This document shows, piece by piece, positions 42,241 to 53,300 of a stretch of 64,000 bases of DNA. The position numbers were made by a program, and so were the translations under genes. How positions within the stretch are numbered: position 1 is the stretch's first letter; each line of letters begins with the position of its first letter. The notes below the pieces were generated by a model. That model worked only from the letters and a program-made list of their open reading frames with translations, made no database searches and was not told the DNA's origin. Source of the DNA: Lophius americanus (lineage: Eukaryota; Chordata; Actinopteri; Lophiiformes; Lophiidae); assembly GCA_037951165.1 (NCBI GenBank), contig JBBDHG010000037.1, positions 2,030,001-2,094,000 of the forward strand, written 5' to 3'.

Positions 42241-45200
42241 TTATCTTTTCGTGTCATTTGTATGCGAGAGGCCAGATTCCGTAGTGGTTGTATTTGACCC
42301 CATCGTCACGTCCAACGCCAGAGAAGTGGGGCCAACGCCACCCAGCACTGCTGTGTCGTTACGTTCCATCTCCGGCGCCATCAATTCAGAAGTGATGACA
42401 GGATCCGTCTCGTAATCATAGTCGCTGTCTTCATCTTCATCTTCGTCTAAATCTTCGTCTGCAATCAAAACAATCTTTAAAACTTGGCCTACACTGTCGT
42501 CCCCGACAGCAAGGTTATGTCCCTGAAGAGCCCCCAAACCCCTGCGTTGTACAAGAAATGTCCCTGATTGAACTCCTAAGATTAAAATAAATAGTGTTTT
42601 TCGTAAAAAAGCTCCACTAGTGAGTAAAATATACACAAGTTAGATCTCCTCGAGTCGATTTTTAAGAAAGATCCATGAAATGAGATCTTTGTGAGTGAGA
42701 GAGTTATTTCAATAACGAGGGATCTACAGTACTGGACGCAGTGACGATTCCATAATATCCCCGACCGTCAGGGATATTGAATTTCAAATATTGTTCACAC
42801 TTCACCTTCTTCATCTTCATTTTCTCCTCCCTTCACATCTCCATTTTGTTCAGATGTCTGAGCCTCTGACTCGTCTGGTGTAGGTTTTTGATCAGGAAGC
42901 AGCTCCTTCTCTACATCTGGAGTATAAAGACAATTTAAGTAAGATTTCTTTTAAAGACATGTTTTTAGTAATCTTTGAGATTAGAGAAAAAACCCACGTG
43001 GTTCAAAGGTCAAGTGGAGACTATAAATTTAACCCTTACCAAATATTTTGTTGATTATTCCACCTCTCCATTGGCTGCCATACAGAGCAGGTCTGCCAAT
43101 TTTATTGAGAACAAGAGGAAGTTTCTCCACAGGCAGAGGCTCGCTTCCCTGCATGGCCGGCCAGACCAGAATCGGACCCACTCTGGCCTCCTGCTCCCGC
43201 ACTAAAAACACGGGTGTGATCACCTGTTAGAGCTCCACAACAATGAAAGCCTGAAATTCTCATTTAGAGTAAACCCTTTTCATTTTTCCCATGATTCTCT
43301 TTTTTTTTTACTTTACATGTCAAATGGTTAATCCAGGCCCCGCACGTCTGTGTTGGTACTCTACATTACTTCATGTTATACAAAAACATTAAGAAATCAC
43401 AAGATGGAAAACGTTCTGAAGGATTTGGAGACTGTAGAAAGAAATACGGAAATGTCCCAATTTCCTGCATTGCTGAACAATAAAGTTTAAAACTATGTTC
43501 ACTGTAAATACTGTCAGCTGAATCTCTTGTTCATCTCACCGATTGACAAATATAAAACATGAATTCACCATTACCTACAGCTAGCAATAATCACTTTGGG
43601 ATAACCGCCTATTGTATTTTCACAGAAGAGGATTAAGGCCACGAGAAATTTGTTTTTGGAATTCTGATTTCAGAATTCAGAGGCCCTTCCCATGTGACAC
43701 CATAGTCAAAGAGTCTATTCGCTACACATCCAGAACCAGCCAATAATGATTTCATCTGATCTTGCATCCTAAGTTGTCCAAGAAGAAATCCTACCTCTGT
43801 TTGTCTTCGACCCGGTTCTCAAGAGTGCCTCGGATTGCACAGGCTTCCCAAACCCACGAGGACTAAACTTCGCTGGGCTACTGGGCCGACTGTGGGTTTG
43901 TCCGACTTCATTTTGGTTGAGACAATGCCCACATAAGTAGTCATTACCATCGGCTGACCTCCACCTGAAAAGGATGGACACATTATCTCCGATTTTGCCA
44001 TTTTGTCTAAGTCTAAATTTCAGATGGATCACACTTGCCTTCCATTTTTGAAAGTGCAGGCCTTATTTGGTGCCTGTGCGTCATTTACTGGTACAGCATT
44101 CAGGTGACATGTGATATAGAGCTGCAAGAAAGGAAAAAATAAAGTATGTGGGAAAGAAACCACTATATGTGCAATTATGACTTTATCCAAGTACAGTCTC
44201 ACCTCCCCTCCATTCTCATTATGAAACATAAAGGCATCGATTACTAGATGCAGCTTGTTGTCCCGTGTCCGGGGTAAGAAGTGGGACCTGGAACCTGCCA
44301 GCTGAGAGTCAGTCAAGCACCTATAAGGGGGGGGGGCAGGAAGAACAGTCAGCTCTGAAACACCAACATGAATCTGAGATTCGGGTGTGTTGTTAAAGAT
44401 GTTCTTATTCTACGTCTGAAAGCAGAAATTAAATCTCAAGTCTCAAACGGAGTCAAGACTAGAATCTGTGATTTTACTTTAAACACAAATGAATAATCTC
44501 ATTAGGATCACCAGCCACATAAAGTCCAATTTTCAAATTTAATATACTTAAAAATGCCAGAATGCCTATCTCAAGTACGTGAGAGACCCATGTACTTCAA
44601 GTTTTGTGAAATATTGAACAGAAATGTAATGGATTTACAATCATTTCTACAGAAATGCTATCCAGAACAAATGATGGGCCTAAAGTCACTGACGGAGGTT
44701 CTGAATGGATCAAAAATAAATATGTTTTGTCTGTATATCCTGGGACTTTCTTCAGTTAAACAATTACTTTAATCATGGTTCATACAATTTAAGCAGCTCA
44801 AAATCAGAAACCAAGCTAGAAGGTGGGCATCTTCAAGAACTCAGACCCTCTCAAAGTCAGCCTGCTATCATCACCATGACAACATTGTAACCTGGTGATG
44901 TCACAGCACCGTCTGTCTGTGTCAGTCAAAGGATCAATCACATAATACTGATCTTAGCTTGTTGATCCACTTGACTGAACCGGTTCACAATATGGCCCAG
45001 TGGCAGCATGTATATGTTAAAGAGTAAGGGGCCAAATATGGAGCCCTGGGGTACACCACAAGTCAAAAGGGCCACCAAGGACGCAGGGTTAACCATGGTT
45101 GTTGAAAATGTCCAACTCAACAAGGATAGTTTTGTGTGGCATATTGAAGAATGTGAGGACTTAGTAAACAGAATTATTGAACTTGGTTGAACCAATAAAG

Positions 45201-46319
45201 TCTCATATGGATCAAATACTCTTCTAAAAACATGCTTTACTAAAAGGCTGAGCCAGTCTAATTATAATGGACAAATTTCACTTCTTGGTGGGAACATTAA
45301 AGCGTTAAACTGCTTACCCATCTTCGATGAAGACGTATCTGGGAGAAGAGTTTACGTCACGCTGAAGAGTGGCCACGCAGCTGCTCAGAAACACTCGCAG
45401 TCCCATGTGGTTTCCAATCCTGATGGAGGCTTCCATGCTGATGCGCTCCCCGAGCAAAAACTCGCTGGAGCGCCTCTCATGCATCCAGTCATCTGCACAA
45501 AGATTAACGGTGAGCGCCGGGCAAGGATAAAAACTAGGAGTAGTGACTGAAACGCACTTGTCATAATTCTCAAGTCAAAGTCCAGGGATTCCTCAGCAGC
45601 TTGGGTGGACATGAAGGGGATCCACGTTGGTACTAGAGAAGAGCTGGACAAGCTATACTTTCTAAGAAACGGGACAGAGGCATTTACAAAAAGTTAGCTG
45701 TACGTGAATGTGAGCGTTAAAAAAAAGGCAGACAGACCTTTGGTAATGGCACTCTATAGGAATGACTGCCTCATCCATTCGAATGAGTCCATCTGGAGAA
45801 GGTGCAGGAGCGTAAATGAGGAGGTTGGTGTAAACCAGAGAGTCTTCAGTCATCTGTGGGAGCAGAGAGGTTTAGAGCAGGAGGTCATGATTTTATCCAA
45901 TTGTAGTAAGTTAATTATTATTATAATTGAATTACCCAGCGTTTGGTGCCGCAGTCCACCAGTCCAGCAACGATTGTGTACTCCTCTCCTGAAGATGCAG
46001 AAGCTGTGCAGACATCACTGGGCTCCACACCAAGACGTATGTCATCACTGTATACAGGAAGCCCAACGTCAAACATGTCAGCTTGGATTACGATCTCCAG
46101 AGAGTCTGGAAGGCAGGTCACTCGGACCGTGGTGACCTGCTCTTGGCCCGGAGCTGGAGTCTGGGCTTGCTCCTTCACGGTCTGTTTGGTGACCCCAGGT
46201 CTGCTGTGTGAAGCATGCGGAGTGGAATGTTTGGGTGGAAAAGAGAAAGATGGCTGAACGCAGATTCCTGACAACAAGAGTCCGACAAGGAGCTTTATCC
46301 AGGAAGGCGAGGTATCCAT
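42241..46319 (-). CDS. zp3: Zona pellucida sperm-binding protein 3-like (egg-coat ZP protein)
   Basis: Secreted structural glycoprotein of the egg envelope. Exons, in transcript order: 45936-46319, 45738-45853, 45558-45661, 45318-45492, 44203-44320, 44039-44121, 43795-43964, 43040-43201, 42806-42916 and 42241-42458 (546 aa). A signal peptide spans residues 1 to about 26 (WIKLLVGLLLSGICVQPSFS). The ZP domain follows: ZP-N with VTCLPDSLEIVIQ, DIRLGVEP, VDCGTKRW, ALVYTNLL-like DSLVYTNLL and IPIECHY; ZP-C with LPTWIPF-like VPTWIPF, YVFIEDGCLTDS, VIDAFMFHN, LYITCHLNAVP, NKACTFKNGRW and GNDYLCGHC. These match ZP3 order and cysteine spacing. The C-terminus is an acidic tail (EDLDEDEDEDSDYDYETD) and no transmembrane segment is seen. 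Teleosts have several zp3 paralogues; which one is uncertain. Antisense and shifted frames over exon 1 are shadows. Confidence 0.93.
42595..42785. repeat. Dispersed repeat, copy 3 of 3 (zp3 intron 9)
   Basis: TAGATCTCCTCGAGTCGATT, GAGGGATCTACAGTACTGG and GACGATTCCATAATATCCC recall the repeats at 505-795 and 40515-40800 in the same order. It is the most diverged of the three. Confidence 0.4.
43965..44038 (-). other. zp3: GC-AG intron of zp3
   Basis: Exon 6 ends AATGGAAG and the intron begins GCAAGTGT; the acceptor is TTTTTCAG. Joining gives Asn-Gly-Arg-Trp-Arg, the expected ZP3 sequence. The nearest GT (three bases on) would enter the next exon in a frame that soon stops. GCAAGT is the usual form of a functional GC donor. 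The intron is only 74 bases. Confidence 0.85.
44938..45195 (-). mobile_element. LINE reverse-transcriptase fragment in zp3 intron 4
   Basis: Minus-strand frame with CGVPQGSIFGPLLFNIYMLPL, a classic non-LTR reverse-transcriptase block (consensus GVPQGSILGPLLF). The preceding residues fit the upstream part of the domain, and the frame ends before the catalytic YADD box. A 5'- and 3'-truncated dead copy; related pieces are at 7840-8077 and 41700-41815. Confidence 0.85.
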
Positions 46320-46790
46320 AAATGCAACTCAAAACAAACTGGACCAGAAGGCAAGAGCTACTGTCAGACCTTGTAGCTGATGAAGAAGACTGAGACTTGG
46401 AGGCTTTTTTAAAACTTCATGCAGACAATCAGCCTCATCACTGCAGCACCCACTGCACAGCTGAGTCCGATCATCCGCTGATGAGCTTCCTTCTGTGACC
46501 CACACACACTTTCTCCTGCTACACTCATCAGAACACAAAAATACCTACTTACCACCTCAGAATATATTCGGCTCTACAAGTACCAACATTATGACCCACG
46601 TAAAAATACATTAGTAGATGTAAGTAACCCTTTTCAGCTAAACGTAGTTCAAACAGGAAGAAAATGTATTCCAATAAGAATATTTTTACTGTTGACTAAT
46701 CAGCCAGAACCACACAAAGTGAGAAGGAGTAGCACTAGAACTGGTACTTAAACTCTTTCACATGATTATAATGCAAGGGGCAGCCTCTCC
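46320..46790 (-). promoter_or_regulatory. zp3 upstream region
   Basis: 470 bases between the zp3 ATG and the minisatellite, with no other gene. It should include the zp3 promoter. Two E-box-like CANNTG strings are present but are too common to assign to an oocyte factor such as FIGLA. Confidence 0.3.
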
Positions 46791-47765
46791 CACACATACA
46801 GTACACACACATGCAGTACACACACATACAGTAAACACACATACAGTACACACACATACAATACACACACATACAGCGCACATACTTACAGTACACACAC
46901 ATACAGTACACACACATGCAGTACACACACATACAGTAAACACACATAAAGTACATACACACACCGCACACACACTTACAGTAAACACACATACAGTACA
47001 CACACTTACAGTACACACACATACAGTACACACAATTACAGTACACACACATACAGTACACACACATACAGTACACACAATTAAAGTATGCACACATACA
47101 GTACACACACATACAGTACACACACACAGAGCACACACACATACAGTACACACACATACAGTTAACACACTTACAGTAAACACACATAAAGTACACACAC
47201 ATACAGCACACATACTTACAGTACACACACATACAGTACACACAATTACAGTACACACACATACAGTACACACACATACAGTACACACACTTACAGTACA
47301 CACACATATGGTACACACACATACAGCACACATACTTACAGTACACACACATACAGTACACACAATTACAGTACACACACATACAGTACACACAATTACA
47401 GTACACACACATACAGTACACACACATACAGTACACACAATTACAGGACACACACATACAGTAAACACACATACAGTACATACACATACAGTACACACAC
47501 ATACAGTACACTTACTTACAGTAAACACACATACAGTACACACAATTACAGTATGCACACATACAATACACACATACAGTATGCACACATACAGTATGCA
47601 CACATACAGTACACACAAATACAGTACACACATACAGTACACACACTTACAGTACACACACATACAGTAAACATACATACAGTAAAAACACACACTTACA
47701 GTAAACACAAATACAGTACAAACACATACAGTACACACACACACAGCACACACACATACAGTACG
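46791..47765. repeat. Minisatellite, 15 bp unit (about 65 copies)
   Basis: Tandem units of CACACACATACAGTA with point variants (ATGCAG, ACTTACAG, AATTACAG, AAACACAC). The period stays 15 bases almost throughout; a few 13-base units occur after about 47555. Because 15 is a multiple of 3 and no unit contains a stop, frames of 258-331 codons stay open on both strands. They are artefacts. Confidence 0.97.
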
Positions 47766-47854
47766 GACACAGAGGAGGTGAGAACATTAACAATAACAAC
47801 TGTAAGTCCCTGTAAATACACATTTTAAATGTGATGTAACATGAGTCATATCTC

Positions 47855-48381
47855 CTTACTGATTTTGGTCCCGTGCTCCGGTTGATGCTGTTCATTCAGG
47901 GATGCTGCTGTGTTCAATGTCTTCCACTGCAGTTTCTACAACGTTGCTAACAATATTCTCCTGATCCAGACTTCTCTTCCTAAAAGTTCCTGTTTGAAGC
48001 CACGATTGCATTGTTATTGAACCTCTCGTAATGTTAGCTGCTTCCCTCATACTGTCTTCTGGTCCTCAAAGTTTAGCCTGTAACGGCTTGGCGCAGGCGC
48101 CACAACCCGACCACATAGCAGGCTGATGGACGTCTGAACAAAAAAATACAGGAAAGGCTACATTTATTTTAAAGCCATTTAATTTATCTCATGTTTACAA
48201 TATTTTCATTTCATTCATCACAGTTTTTTGATAGTATTATACAGTTTTAAATTAATCTTAGTTCATTTAGTAAAAGTAGGCAATTTGAGAGATCCCTCCG
48301 CATACCACAAGAGGGAGACAGCGTACCACCAATGGTAAGCTGTCTCCCTCTTGTACACGTACCATAGGTTGACAACCACTG
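47855..48381 (-). mobile_element. 5' end of a hAT-type transposon
   Basis: On the minus strand the element starts at 48381 with CAGTGGTTGTCAACC, a hAT (Charlie-like) terminal repeat common in vertebrates. Then come a CG-rich segment with GGCGCCTGCGCC (about 48090-48101) and an ATG at 48050 opening a 52-codon frame to 47892. This includes MQSWLQTGTFRKRSLDQEN, like the N-terminus of hAT transposase/FAM200-type proteins. A GTAAGG donor-like site follows at about 47855. The remainder of the element is not seen; the 15-bp minisatellite begins soon after. Family assignment rests on end sequence and this peptide (inference). Confidence 0.5.
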
Positions 48382-48440
48382 CATTAGAGGATGAAGAATC
48401 AAGAATGTCTAAATATATGAACTAAACTAAGCCTTTAAAG

Positions 48441-49610
48441 ATACACATCCTTCCACGTCCATAACCATCCATACACGTCCATAAACATCCATAAACATCC
48501 ATACACGTCCATAAACATCCTTCCACGTCCATAACCATCCATACACGTCCATAAACATCCATAAACATTCATAAACATCCATAAACATCCATAAACATCC
48601 ATACACATCCATAAACATCCATAACCATCCATACACGTCCATAAACATCCATAAACATTCATAAACATCCATAAACATCCATACACGTCCATAAACATCC
48701 ATAAACATTCATAAACATCCATAAACATCCATACACATCCATAAACATCCATAAACATCCATACATGTCCATAAACATCCATAAACATCCATACATATCC
48801 ATAAACATCCATAAACATTCATAAACATCCATCCACGTCCATAACCATCCATCCACGTCCATAAACATCCATAAACATTCATAAACATCCATAAACATCC
48901 ATAACCATCCATACACGTCCATAACCATCCATACACGTCCATAAACATCCATACACCTCCATAACCATCCATACACGTCCATAAACATCCATAAACATCC
49001 ATCCACGTCCATAACCATCCATAAACATCCATCCACGTCCATAACCATCCATCCACGTCAATAACCATCCATAAACATCCATCCACGTCCATAACCATCC
49101 ATAAACATTCATAAACATCCATAAACATCCATACATGTCCATAAACATCCATAAACATCCATACATGTCCATAAACATCCATAAACATTCATAAACATCC
49201 ATCCACGTCCATAACCATCCATCCACGTCCATAAACATCCATAAACATTCATAAACATCCATAAACATCCATAACCATCCATACACGTCCATAAACATCC
49301 ATAAACATTCATAAACATCCATACACATCCATAAACATCCATAAACATCCATACATGTCCATAAACATCCATAAACATCCATACATGTCCATAAACATCC
49401 ATCCACGTCCATAACCATCCATAAACATTCATAAACATCCATAAACATCCATACACATCCATAAACATCCATACATGTCCATAAACATCCATACATGTCA
49501 ATAAACATCCATAAACATCCATAAACATCCGTAAACATACATAAACATCCATAAACATCCGTAAACATCCATAAACATCCATAAACATCCATAAACATCC
49601 ATACACGTCC
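48441..49610. repeat. Minisatellite, 10 bp unit (117 copies, constant phase)
   Basis: 1,170 bases made of exactly 117 units of ATAAACATCC and close variants (ATACACGTCC, ATAACCATCC, ATAAACATTC, ATCCACGTCC, ATACATGTCC). The units stay in one 10-base register from end to end. Variants recur in blocks, so a higher-order structure exists. Minus-strand frames of 93-239 codons (Met-Asp-Val-Tyr repeats) follow from stop-free units and are not genes. Confidence 0.97.
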
Positions 49611-50332
49611 AAACTATTCAGAGCTGCAGGTGGATTCGGTGTTTGTTTATTGTCACGGCCGTCAATTGCCCACTACTATGAATAATAATCTTAATATGTA
49701 AAAAACTTTTGAACTTCTAATAACAATTTTTGTTGGTAGAAAACTTTTTTAAAACAGAGTTACACAGTGATTTACGGTGTTAAAACAGCATTTAACACAA
49801 CAAGATTGAGTCCAGTAAGATAAACAATAAAGAAATTATGAAGCAAACTAAATCTACAAACTATATAGTGAAAATATTTACACCAGGGAACTAGATAATC
49901 CTAAAATTAACTGGATAATCCTGAGAACAGATAATCCTGTTCTATCTCCGACAGCATAGATAGTACTGAACCAGTTTGCCCCAAAGGGGGCGATATATAC
50001 AGCATATAATATATATTTAAAAACATTTCCTTCACACATATAAGTTTCTTAAATTGCATTACACTGCCATAAATCACATCATGATGAGGCTCCAGAGGCT
50101 TAAGGTTTTTAAAATCTGATTTCAAACGACAACAAATATTTGAACAACCAATGTATTGTTCTGAGTGTGTGTATAAGTACTGTGTGTGAGTATTAACTGC
50201 AGTTCTTGCTCTGACTCCTCTTCCTGCAGACGGAGGCCGTCCACAGCGTCTCATCAGACACTGGAGGAAGTAGGAGGAGAGCAGAACGACTGCTCCCCTG
50301 TTCATCCTCGAGCTTCAACGACCGAAGAGGCC
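49611..50332. other. Region upstream of the CD7-like gene
   Basis: No gene recognised. It ends in a transcript leader-like stretch before the ATG at 50333. A minus-strand frame at 49907-50305 has no recognisable domain. Confidence 0.35.
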
Positions 50333-53300
50333 ATGAAGACGAGCTGCATTCTCATTCTCATTCAGCTCTTTGAAGGTAGGACACTTTCACACATACAAAA
50401 ACTACACTGATGTTTGCAAAAGTTGAAAATGCATGCTTTGGGGCAGAGAGCCTCCAATGTTTTCCTTGAATGCCTGCTGCGTGTATGAAGGTGCTGGAAG
50501 AATCAGCCCCTCAACATGTGTTGATGGAATAAAGGGCATATTATATAGACATTATATGTGTCTATATAATAACCTAGTAAATTGACTGAAGTTTTGCAAA
50601 TTTCTGTTCTACTGAAATTACATTAAAAACAACAAATACTACAATATTATTTCTTTTCCTCAGAGAAACAACTGAAGGAATAGAATAGAATAGAAAAGAA
50701 AAACTCTATTGCACCCCAGAAGGGGAAATATAGTAGGTGCAGATGTAGAAAAGTGAGGTGCAGATGCGCCTTAGGGCTATTAAAGGAACACGCATGGTGT
50801 GAAGTCAATATTGGTGGTCTATTGTATTTTCTATCTTCTTTTCCTTCTATCTATTCTTTTTTTCTTTTCCTTTTTCCCAAACCTTACTGTCTAAAGCGAA
50901 TACAAAGTTTGACGCTGTCCACATAGTGAGAATAAAATTATAAAAAAATATTCAAAAAAAAATAATGTTGGATAAAAAATAGCTAATAATATTGGGCCTC
51001 ACGATAATATGTTTATTTCTTAACATCAAACAAACCTACCTCAAATTTATCCAGATGCCATATTAGCATTACCGTGATTTAAATCCAGTTTTCATCCTGT
51101 TTCGTTGAAAGCAAATCTTCAGTCAATGTAAAACATATATTGGGAATATTTAGCAACAACTGCTAGAGTTAAAAATATCAATAGATTTGATTTTTATCCA
51201 TTTTAAATCCAAATATTTAATTATTAAAAACTCTGACTGAGTTGTTTGTGGAGTGTGGTTGAAATCAGAAGGTTCTTTAATCAGGGTTGCCTTTATGTTT
51301 TTAATAAAAAGATGAAGTCAAAGTTATCAAGTCGCAGCTGTGAGGAGGAGTTCTTTCACCAGAAAGTAGTTTGGAAGTCTGACACCCGCTATAAGTTCAT
51401 AATAAGATTATAAATTAGGTTGTAAACATGTTACAAGTCTTTAGTTAACATTCATAAACAGCTCATAACGGAGATCTCAATTTATCAACGTGGGTCACTA
51501 TTTGGCAATATCAAGTTAGATAAGTGTGCTCACTATTTGGCAAGCATCCGGTCCCTGATACAATTTATTTCTAATGAGTTACAGCAAATTATTAATGATT
51601 TCTAAAGTGTTTACAACTTCATTAGTAAAAAATGCACACTAGCCATTTATAATTATATTAATACTGTGGCAGCAAATCCAGTCAGTTCATATCATCTGAG
51701 ATCATAAATAAGACTCCATACGATCCGATCTACAACACTACGCATGCACAAACGATTGAAAGATGATCCACCACAATCCACCAAGCAATGTGTGAACAAC
51801 ATAGATAAAGCTCACTCCTCACTCCTCTCCTCACTCCTCTCACCCACAATCAACCATAAATGGTGAATAGAAAGCATCTGATGGATGGTGATCCATAGCA
51901 ACAATAGAGATTAAAGAGAACACTTCAGCGCTACCCTTCCTCTTCACACGACGAATGCCTTCAGAGAATTCCACTACATTCCATCCAAACAGTTGTGGAG
52001 ACTAAAGAACACAAGAGAAACTGATGGTGGTGCTGCAGCCACAAGGATTTTTTGTTTCCAATAAATGTCAGGGTGTTTAATTGGAGGGTTGGAATCCTTA
52101 TCTCCTCCAGCCTCTGCAGAGTTGGTCTTCATGCAGCTGACAAAGAGCCAGACCCTGGAGCTCACCTGCTGCCCTCAGAAGGATCACGGCAGCCTGATGG
52201 GTCTGCACCTTTACCACCGCAGTGCCCGGAGCCAGACGACCCTGCTGTCGATGGCTGACAGCGGCGAGCTCAGGGTCAACCGGGAGCACAGAGGTCGTCT
52301 GCAGCTCTGTGGAGGGCTGGAGACGCTGCAGGTCAACGTGACTCTAACTCATTTGCAACCCTGTGACACCGGACTCTACATGTGGGAACTGAGCTACAGA
52401 GAGAACAGCTCAGACAAGCTCCTCATCAGCCCTCTGAAGGTTCTCCTGTTCGTGGAAGGGACCGGTATGTGGTCCAAACTCCTTCCTTTAATGCAACCAA
52501 GACATCTCTGCTGAGATTTGAATGTGTCTGGGTGTGTTTGTGATGCAGGGACGTGCCAGTGCCTCCACAATTACCCTCCACTGCTCTGGACCATCTCTGC
52601 AGCAGCAGGACTTCTTCTGCTCACATTCAGCTGGCTGGCTGTGGACAAATGTGTGAGTATTGATGATTCCACTGGTATTTAATGCAGCAGGGATGCAAAT
52701 TAAAATGTGTGTCAGTCACTTGAACCAGATGTCTTTGCGATATCTGTTTATATTATGTTTTCATTTTTGGTTATCTAAGTGGCGGATGAAATAACTTCCC
52801 TCTAAAAATCATTACATTTTCAAAGAATATCGATCAAATTAAAATTGCAATTATTATGAAACCTTTGCTGTTATTAGAATTACATTTTTGTCTACTTTGA
52901 CTAAATGTATGTATTTTCTGAGTCATCATAGGATTTATTTATAAAATATCTCTTTTTATAGAAGTTTTTATACAAGTTTCTTTCAACCCAACACACCAGA
53001 TCATTAATACCCTATAAAAATAATGGTCCAGTCCACATGCCAACAGTTTGGAGGAAGTGACATCACTCAACTCTGTTGAAGAACATCCTGTAGGGAAAAC
53101 CAGTGGTCGGTATCTCATCTTACCAAAATGTCATCTATGGTATTGTCAGATACCGATTATCAGGCACAACAGTTCAACCCTGTTGAATGATTGATTGATA
53201 TTAAAGCAACATTTAGGAGAAATTCAACCGAAATTTTCAAAAAATACTATGAATTTTATAAGTCATGTGGTGCCAGTGTCTTCGATAATTAAGGAGTTAT

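Noticed and set aside
45704..46257. Plus-strand frames opposite zp3 exons 1 and 2
   Set aside because: They are antisense shadows of strongly supported ZP3 coding sequence.
46735..47895. Open frames up to 331 codons of Cys/Val/Tyr or Thr/His repeats
   Set aside because: The 15-bp minisatellite unit is a multiple of three and stop-free, so both strands stay open; composition is entirely repeat-driven.
48427..49612. Open frames of a 10-residue Met-Asp-Val-Tyr repeat, minus strand; also considered as a CRISPR-like array
   Set aside because: Three 10-bp stop-free units make a 30-base protein period. There are no unique spacers between repeats and the genome is eukaryotic.
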